NCBI GenBank assembly: GCA_030848705.1
Contig: CM061238.1
Span: 55,343,133 to 55,407,132, forward strand
Origin: Heracleum sosnowskyi
Taxonomy: Eukaryota; Streptophyta; Magnoliopsida; Apiales; Apiaceae
Reading direction: 5' to 3'
DNA: 64,000 nt
Shown here: positions 56,228 to 64,000 of the stretch, in pieces
Layout of the letters: each line of letters starts with the position of its first letter
Numbering within the stretch: the stretch's first letter is position 1
Notes under the pieces: model-generated
Told to the model about the DNA's origin: nothing
The model's input: the letters and a program-made list of their open reading frames with translations, nothing else
Database searches by the model: none
Position numbers and translations under genes: made by a program

Positions 56228-56314
56228 GCCTGTCTACCATGGTGGCCTCTGGATTTTCTAGTCTACAACAGACACTTCAGCTATTCTCTACAAGTTTTGA
56301 TGCTGCTAACTTAC

Positions 56315-56440
56315 CTAAGGGGGAGAAAGAGGTAAGATCAGAATTTGCTCAAGAGCAAGGAAATTTAACCAAAGAAATGCATGTATCTTAGGGGGAGTTA
56401 GGAAGATAGGGGGAGTCAGGAGAACAGGGGGAGTAATTGG
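56315..56440 (+). repeat. cluster of GGGGGAG purine tracts in G
   Basis: GGGGGAG occurs four times at about 56320, 56393, 56410 and 56430, separated by AAGA/CAGGAGAACA-like spacers. The core equals that of the polypurine tracts of A, C and E. Confidence 0.7.
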
Positions 56441-57629
56441 AAGATCAACAGGTAAGCAGAGCTAGCAACCTATTTGAATATGAAATTGATGGGGAGAAAG
56501 TATTAATGTCCAAAGAAGTATTGGAGAAACTACAAGGAAGATCAAAATCTAAGAGACCAATACTTCCTCCTGTATCAATAAGAGAGCCAACTCCACAACC
56601 ATAGGAAACTGCACTACAGAAGATGTGGAGAGAAAAGGAGGAGCATAATAAGTTGGGGAAAGGCAAAGGGAAACTGCCTGAATACTGCAACTTACCATCT
56701 ATGTGGACCGAGGGAGCTGAAATTGATCAGGAAGAGGCAAATACCTTGATGGTGGATTACAGGGAGAGCACACTACATAATAAGGATGAACAATTCATCA
56801 GGATAGTTGAGGAGATAACAAGGAGGCCAAATTTAACTATAACTCAAACCTCAACACTCCTAATGAGCAAGATTGTGAGTGTATGTATGAAGATCAGTGA
56901 AGAAAGAAGATGGGCCATTGATGTGTACTTGGACACAGGAATCTCAATGTTCATAACTATGCAGTTGCTACAGAACCTTCAAGCAAGGGTGCTGAGTGTG
57001 ATGAGAGCCAGGATTACAGCAAACCACTCAACCTTCAATGAGATCTTACAGGTGCAAATCCTGAACCTAATCTCAGAGAAACTTCCAGAGGTGTACCTTA
57101 ATCCACTTTGTGTCTGCTATGAAATGGTCACAAAGAACAATGCCAAGAAGTGTGGATATCTAAGTCTAAAGGGCACATCAAAAATGGATAAAAGGTCAGT
57201 TTTGAAAGTGCTGAATATGATTCTCAGCTCAAAAATCAACAAGGAGAGAGTTCAAGCTGTCAAGGCAATTCAGAAACTACTGGCAAGGAGAGACAAGGAG
57301 TACATCTCTATAGTGAAGGAGTTAATCTCTAAGGCAAATGCCAGAAGAACAGATCAAGGTGAAAGTTGTGCATTTGATAACTCTCTTAATGATGATGATG
57401 AGTTGGATGGAAGTGGAGGATCTGGTGTGGCAAGAAATGTTGGTGGAACATCTTCTGAAAATACCTTCAATCCAGCCCAGGAAGAAAATAAAGAGGAAGC
57501 TCCTGTGCAAGAAAAGAACGATGTTGGTGCTATAGAAGAGGAGGAGTCTGAAACTCTTGAAGCTTTGGAGGCAAACATACTAAGGTGTGTAATTGACAGT
57601 ATCAATGCCGAAAAAGATATTGTCACCAA

Positions 57630-57760
57630 AGAATCTATCAAGGAAGATACTGTCATGGCAGATGATATCAGCAAAGACACTGTCACGGAAGACACTGTCG
57701 AGAAGGATGCTGTCAGAAAAGACACTGTCATGGAAGATGATGTCAAGGATGAAACCAAGA
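57630..57760 (+). repeat. degenerate GA(T/C)ACTGTCA repeats in G ORF3
   Basis: Six or seven units of 15-18 bp encode variants of EDTVMADD, KDTVTED, EKDAV and RKDTVMED. They lie in frame in the acidic linker. Confidence 0.75.
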
Positions 57761-58926
57761 AAGCAATAAAGCCTAAAAGGACAAAATCCTTAGCCAGCGC
57801 TTGGTTTTCTAGATAGGAATCTGAAGCTGAGAAGACTGCTAAAGCAAAGAAAGGGGAAACAAAGTACTCAGGAAAAGAGAAAGCTACAGGACTTGGCAGG
57901 AATCTGAAGAAGCCAATCCAAACAAAACTCTACAACAGTTTTGACATGATGAAGAAAGATGCTCAAGAAATCAAAAATGTTGAAGTGAAGTTGGATAATA
58001 ACAATGAAGCCAGCCAGTATGTCCTTTGGTATGATAGTTCAAGGTTAGTAAAGGTTCAAAAGGACTTTACTATGGAGCTGGTTTCTCACTTGGTAACAAA
58101 AAATCTTTCACTCAGAAAGGGGAGAGTCACAGGGAGAATTGATTATTTCATCTTAGAGAGAATGGTAGATCTAATGCAAGGTTATGACTATGTACCTGAA
58201 AAAGTAATGGAACATGTTCTGATGTACAAAGCTGAAAGAGATGAAGAATTCTATTAGAAACATGGGAATGTGGCACTGCATGATGATGCTGACATTGCTC
58301 ACCTATTGGAGTACTCTGATGAAGAGATAATTGAACATGAAGATGATTTCCCTGAAGAAGAAGTGCAAGTCATGCCAAGTCAAGAGAGATCCACCAAAGC
58401 TGAACATGATCAGTTTGTTGAGAAAATGGAAGCTGAACTGTTGAATGCATGCACGGATATGAACATAAGAAAAAGTAAAGAACCAAACTTTCAACCTTGT
58501 GTGCTAGAGAATTCTTTGAGAGTCAAGTACGGAAAGGAAGAAATTTACTTGGACAGTTTTCACAAGCTCAAGACACATGTTCTGAAAGAACTAAACTACT
58601 CAATGGTTGGTTCATCTAATCATCTTGAGCTACTGTGTTCTTTTGAACTTGAGGACATCATTCATAGAAGAAAAGGTGAAGACTCAAAGCTGGATAAGGC
58701 AAGAAGGACAACTCTCAATGGATTCCCTGGCAGGAGATTTAAGCTTGATCAAGACATCCTAAAATTCAGAGTCTATATCTTTGGTCAAGAACAGTGGATG
58801 GATCTCCAGGATGCTCAACAGGTTGGCTCCAAAATAGCTCAACAGTACATTGATGAAATTGAGGATGATGCACTCTCTCCCATGGAAGTATCTCTGGTGG
58901 AAGGTCTCAAAATCTATGTAGCAGAA

Positions 58927-60481
58927 TGAAGGGTTTCGAGCACATAAACGCAACGGAAAACGTAAAAAAAAATCAAAATTCGAAACCCATCCGCAGGATC
59001 CATGCGAAAACAAAAGATTTAATTCGGAGATTAAGAACAAATACCTTAAGAAGCTTTAACAGTTCATTAATGGAAGATTAATGGATATCCAAAGCTTGTT
59101 CAATCACCATGTATCCCGCTCTCGCGATCTACACTCTACGTTATCCACACGAACGCTTTTCTTGAAGGATTGATGTGTACTAGCACCCGAAAACTGCTTC
59201 TTTCTCTCTCTCTTTTCTTGCTCTCATAAGCGGCTAGGGTTTTAATGTAAAAACGTTTTTCATCATTAAAATCAGCCCTCTTTTAGAGTTTATATAGAGA
59301 GGAAAATAGTTTTATAATTATAATCCAATTATAATAAAATACTAATCCGAAATTCCAATTTATTATTTAATTAAGTCGCACTTAATTAATTAATAATTAA
59401 TTTCAGAACTAGTTTAAGTAATTCCATTTTCTATTTAAATAATTAATCAAGTCATACTTAATTAATATTATAAATAGAATAAATTAATTATTTAAATTTA
59501 AATTCATAATTTAAATTATTTCTCCTTCAAGCGTTCTTTGTGTGTGACCCTGTAGGTTATTATTACATTGGTAACAATTTTAATAACTAATTAAAATTGT
59601 AAACAATGAGCGGCATCTAGTAATACATCATTGCCACCCAAGTAATAATAATTAAATCGGTGATTCGATTAAGCCTTTCGTGAATAATGTTCCAGGTAAT
59701 ATAATCCCTTTAACCTTAATATTATAGATTAAACTCGAGGCATGTAATGTGTCATCCTCTTCATAATTTAATCTTAGTTTTCTTGATCGATGAGTAGACT
59801 AATAAATCAAATCAACATTTGAGCACGGCCGTGCATTTCTTAGTCTCACTCAAACAAGAGGCCAATAATATCGCTCCTAAAATTAGGAGGGTTAAATCCC
59901 ATCTAGATCATTAATATTTCTCATACGATTCATAATATACCCAATGTCCACTTTTATCATCACCCGGTCAAAGGTAACTTTTAATGTAATCAAAGTATAT
60001 TAATTCTCGTATAAAAATATAATGATTTCAGGTCTAAGGATCATCACACCATTATCACAGTGAGAATTACTTATGACACTTTTAACATGTGTAATCTCAC
60101 GGCGGGTCAATCCAGTGCCATATACTCTTACATGCACCTATGTTTTGACTTTAGTATCACCATACCTATGACCAATGCGATGTGGTCATCAGTCAACAAA
60201 CATACTAGTCTCTGTGCATTATTATTGTCCTTAAATAATAACACTCGACTAGGGATATTTAGGAATAAAGATACTATTCATATAATCTCATTTTTAAGTC
60301 ACATACTTAAAGATATCGAATACGTATCATAATTCCAAGGACATTTATTATGCTAACATTTATAACGCAGTAAATAAAGACATAATAAACTAATAATAAT
60401 AATCAATAAAACATAATTTATAATAATAAAATGTTTTCTTTAAAACATAAAAGTATTGTCTCTAGAGCACTAATACTAACA
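58927..60481 (-). repeat. B3 3' LTR (1555 bp)
   Basis: From TGAAGGGTTTCG to ACTAATACTAACA. Without Helitron; nearly identical in length to the B 3' LTR. Confidence 0.93.
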
Positions 60482-60499
60482 ATGTCCCACTTGCACTAG

Positions 60500-63200
60500 A
60501 GCCAATATCCCATGTATCCAATACATTTGGAACTAGTGTGACTTACATGCTTCTGCTGCGACAAAGCCTTACTCAGTGGTTCTGCAATATTATCAATAGT
60601 ATGCACTTTACATATAAGTATATCTCCTTGATCATTAATCTCATTAATAAGGTGATATCGCCTAAGTAAATTCCCAAAACATCATCTTTGGCTACTTCGC
60701 TAGTATCAATATACTAAGCCTCGATTGTAGAATCATTTACGGTTCTTGCTATGAACTATTCTAGCTTACAACACATCTATTTAGACAAAACACAAATCCA
60801 GACTAAGACACAAAAACCGTCATGTCTGTCTAGAAACTATCATCCGTGTAACATTTTACATCCAGCTTCCTATCTCCTCCATATACCAAGAATGAGTCTT
60901 TAGTCCTCTTCAGGCACTTAAGAATATTCTTGATTCCAATCAAGTGACCATCACTTGGATTAGACTGGTACCTGCTCGTCATGCATAAAGCATATGAGAC
61001 ATCATGACGAGTACATATCATCACATACATTATGAAACCAATTTCCGAAGCATATAGAACTATACTAATGTGGTCCATATCATCCAATGATTTTAGACCA
61101 TTTATTTTGAGATCACTATCTCATAGACATGGGAACATTTCCCTTTTAGCCTCTTTGCATCCCTAATTGGTGCAATACATTGTCAATGTATGTACTCTGA
61201 CTTAAGCCGAATAATCTTCGTGATCTATCTCTATAGATCCTGATCCCTAAGATATAGGACACATCTCCTAAGTCTTTCATCAAGAAACTATTTTTTTACC
61301 AAGTCTTAACATTCTGTTGAGAAAGTATGTCATTCCTTATTTATAATATATCATCTACATATGATACTAGGAATGCCACATGGCTCCCACTAACCTTCTT
61401 GTAAACACACGGTTCATCTTCATTTTGAATAGAGCCAAACTATTTGACTGTTTCATCAAAAACGTATATTACATCTCCTCGAGGCTTACTTTAATCCATA
61501 AATGGATCGACTTATCTTATAAACTATTCTAGCAAAACTTGGATCTATAAAACCTTCAGGTAGTGTCATGTACACAACCTTTTCAACGCTCCCATTCCAG
61601 AAAGTAGTCTTGACATCCATTTGCCAGATTTCGTAGTCATAGTAAGCAAGCAAAATCCCGATGGACTTGACCATTGACACTGGTGAGAAAGTTTCATCAT
61701 AGTCAATACCATGAATTTACTTGAAACCTTTTGCCACCAGTCGTGCCTTATAGGTCTGTACATTACTATCCATGTCAGTTTTCTTCTTGAAAACGCCCTT
61801 GCACCTTATAGGTTTTACCCCTATAGGTGGATCAACCAAAGTCCATACTTGGTTTGTCATACAAGGAATCCATCTTAGATTTCATGGCCTCCTGCCAACT
61901 TTTAGCTCTTGGAATTTTCATAGTGTCTTGGTGGGTAAGAGGCTCATTATCATTATTCACAAGCATTACATCACCATCCTGAGTCAAGATAAATTCATAA
62001 TATCTCTCGGACTCATGGTGAATCCTACCAGACCTACGAACAACCTGTGTTTCTTGAGCAGTATTGTCATTAACATTTTCTTGCACATTCTGCTCTTGTT
62101 CCAACTTCGGTTCAATGTTATCTCGTGGTTCTCGATCCTCATCGAGATCTATTTTCCTCCCAGTATTTATTTTAGAAAGAAATTATCTCTCAAGAAATAT
62201 AGCAGTCCGAGCAACAAACATTTTGTTCTCTGGAGGATTAAAGAAGTAAGACCCCTTTTGTTTTAATTTGGTATCCCACAAAATTACATTTATCCGATTT
62301 TGGTCCTAGCTTGTCATAGGTTAAACGTTTCACAAACGCTTTGAATACCCTAATTTTCATAAATGACATGCTATAACTTTTCTCAGTCCACATCTTATAT
62401 GGTGTCTCCTGAACCATTTTAGTAGGAACACGGTTTAGTGTATATGCACTTGTCTCTAGGGTATAACCCCAGAAACTTATTGGAAGATCCTCTTGACTCA
62501 TCATCCATCGCACTATGTCCAACAAAGTGTGATTTTAGTTCTTAGAAACCCCTTTCTTTGAACCTTTTCTACTTCAGCTTAATATTCTTTGAACTTTTCA
62601 AAAGATTCGAATTTGTTCTTCAAAAGATATCCATATTCGTATCTACTGATATCATCAGTAACCGCTATAAAGTAGTAAAACCTACCTTCTGCCATCGTAC
62701 GTATATGACCACATACATCACCATGTATAAGTCATAATCGTTCGATGACCCTTTCACCATTTCTAGTAAAAGGGGCCTTTTGTCTTTTTACCAAATAAAC
62801 CAAGATTCGCATTCTTCGTATGATTCATAATCAAACTTATCCAATCATCCATCAGTATGTAAATTGGAAATGCATTTCTTATAATATGGCCTTAATTACA
62901 GTGCCAAAGGTAATGTTTGATTTGAGTCATTTTAGAACATATAAATTGTTAACTAATTGTGCAACATCATTAACCTTTTCATTGAAATGTAATAAACAAC
63001 AATTGTTATATATCCAATTAAAATGAAAAACCTTTCTTGTCCATACAAGAAATCAATATAATGTATCTACTCTTAGAGGCACGTAGTTACAATTATCAAG
63101 TTCTAAACTTAGCCTTATAGGCAGAATTAAGTAACGAGTTACTTTAACTAGAGCAACAACTTTTGCTCCAATTCTAACCTGAAACCTGAAGCTTGACCCT
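60500..63200 (-). pseudogene. B3 pol remnant
   Basis: On the - strand, from right to left: integrase scraps near 62700 (with the same stop after ERL as in B), the linker VVRRSGRIHHESERYYEF at about 62030, RT (YYDYEIWQMDVKTTFWNGSV at 61650, RSIYGLK then TAA), SYVDDI near 61350 followed by the same loss of reading frame as B, and the region before RNase H (TSRYQSNPSDGHLIG) near 60960. It is slightly better preserved than B in the RT motif FWNGSVEKVVYM. It is not functional. Confidence 0.85.
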
Positions 63201-64000
63201 CACCGTGTTGGGTTTCGGGGCATCATACGCAGCGAAAACAGTCGTAAAAACAATAAAAATCCGAAACCCTAACCCTAGGATCCGTGTATAAGACATGGCT
63301 GATTATGGAGAAACGAAATCATACCTTAATTGAGCTTATAATATTCAGAAAGATGGAGGTCCTTGTTGTAACCACCACGCAGCCCTTGTTCAAGATCTGC
63401 GTCGCCAAAGTAGTCCACATGAACGCTCGATCGTCCAACGATCACGGAGTTGGTACTAGCCAAAAAACGCCCTCGAAAACTTTCTCTCTCTGTCTCTAGC
63501 CTCTCTAATATGCAGAGCTGCTAGGGTTTCTGTGTGAAAAACGAATTTTGTCACTTAACCTAAAACAATACATCATAATGTATTTATAAGGAGAGAATTT
63601 TGGGCCTATACCTAATCTGATTGGGCTTCCAAAACCCAATCTGATTATTAGTAGTATTATTTATTATATTCGAATTATTATATAATTAATCAAGTCCTAC
63701 TTAATTAATCCAATAATTCAATAATAATAATAATTCAATTAAATTCGAAATTTAATTAATGCTCCGTCTAAAACGTTCTTTATGTGTAACCCTTTAGGTT
63801 ATTATTACGTTGACAATAATTTTAATATCTCATAATAAAATTATAAACAATGAGCGGCATCTAGTAATACATCATTGCTACCCAAGTAATAATAATAATT
63901 GGTGATCCAATTAAACCTTTCGTGACTAATGTTTCCGTGTAATATAATCCCTTTAACCAAATACTATAGATTAAACTCGAGGCATGTTATTAGTCATCCT
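63201..64000 (-). repeat. H: start of a divergent B-related LTR
   Basis: Begins TGTTGGGTTTCGGGG at 63206 after CACCG. It is homologous in outline to the reversed B LTR: GCAGCGAAAAC, CTAGGATCC, AACGTTCTTTATGTGTAACCC and GAGCGGCATCTAGTAATACA all appear in the same order, but with many differences. It runs out of the window. Confidence 0.78.

Larger units (their letters stand above)
30913..56232 (+). mobile_element. Element F: long Gypsy (Tekay-like) solo LTR with TSD GCCTG
   Basis: GCCTG at 30913-30917 and 56228-56232 flanks sequence that starts TGTAGTAACC and ends GATTTGGGGGCGTCACA, both typical of Tekay/Del-type LTRs. Removing it rejoins the ORF3 of G. After subtracting nested D and its duplicated GACAT, F is about 5.8 kb with no gag-pol and no second copy of the LTR start, so I read it as a solo LTR. 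A CT- and GC-rich leader-like part lies at 32650-32930. The LTR half at 55529-56227 includes TTGCTGAGCTTCTTTTGCTCAC-like sequence common in these LTRs. Confidence 0.68.
56233..58926 (+). pseudogene. Element G ORF3, 3' part
   Basis: It continues the frame of 30425-30917 after LTR F. Stops lie near 56390-56430, at 56605 (TAG in CCATAGGAA), 57814 and 58255. The longest open part is 56623-57816. A Lys/Glu-rich segment with an all-helical look (residues about 40-230 of that part) is followed by an acidic linker and repeats of the KDTV-ED type (57630-57760). The C-terminal part (57946-58926) has LRVKYGKEEIYLDSFHKLKT and QQVGSKIAQQYIDEIEDDAL. Sequence similarity to ORF3 of A and C is weak but layout and charge pattern agree. 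It is cut at 58926 by element B3. Confidence 0.68.
58922..63205 (-). mobile_element. B3: reversed B-family Copia, truncated by H
   Basis: It begins TGAAGGGTTTCGAG at 58927 after CAGAA (probable TSD). It contains the whole 3' LTR, PPT complement (ATGTCCCACTTGC) and pol remnants, and ends at CTCACCG where a different LTR starts. Relative to B (19000-21688) it is collinear and shares several stops. Confidence 0.9.

Overview
The window looks like an intergenic repeat block from a flowering-plant nuclear genome, probably a eudicot. It is AT-rich, I recognise no host gene in it, and almost every base belongs to nested transposable elements. The families are Copia elements with a SIRE/Maximus-type layout, a second degenerate Copia family, Gypsy LTR elements, a CACTA transposon, two Helitrons and a hAT-like element. 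I cannot name the species. Element letters A to H are my own labels.

Left block (661-25059): element A is a SIRE-like Copia on the + strand with 5' LTR, PBS, gag, pol, a long third ORF (ORF3), PPT and part of its 3' LTR. Its gag is broken by the 5' half of a CACTA element (about 3411-7055), which itself carries a Helitron (5146-5689). Its ORF3 is broken by a complete Copia element B (15124-23244, TSD GAATC), whose 5' LTR carries a second Helitron with exact ends (16248-16919). The 3' LTR of A is cut at 25059 by a reversed B-type LTR fragment (B2, 25060-25694). B2 is cut in turn by a reversed SIRE-like element E (25695 to about 30100), which is truncated against a Gypsy-type LTR end (to 30424).

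Right block (30425-64000): a SIRE-like ORF3 from a third lineage, G, is split in two (30425-30917 and 56233-58926) by a long Gypsy-type solo LTR F (30918-56227, TSD GCCTG). F holds a hAT-like element (31690-32640, 8-bp TSD) and a non-autonomous Gypsy-like element D (36019-55523, TSD GACAT). The 3' LTR of D holds a complete 13.2-kb SIRE-like element C on the - strand (41549-54735, TSD ATAGC). After G come a reversed B-family copy, B3 (58927-63205), and the start of a related LTR, H (63206 to the window end). The insertion order G, F, D, C gives a nest four deep.

Function: no element here looks fully competent. A keeps an open pol ORF but lost part of gag and has stops in ORF3. C has stops or frameshifts in gag, pol and ORF3. 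B and B3 share nonsense codons, which suggests the family spread in trans after losing its own pol. The most striking unexplained structures are short motifs dispersed through whole elements: TCAACGGAATG-like in A and C, palindromic ATTCGATAG hairpins in E, and about 17 copies of a GCATGATCATGC-like palindrome in D.
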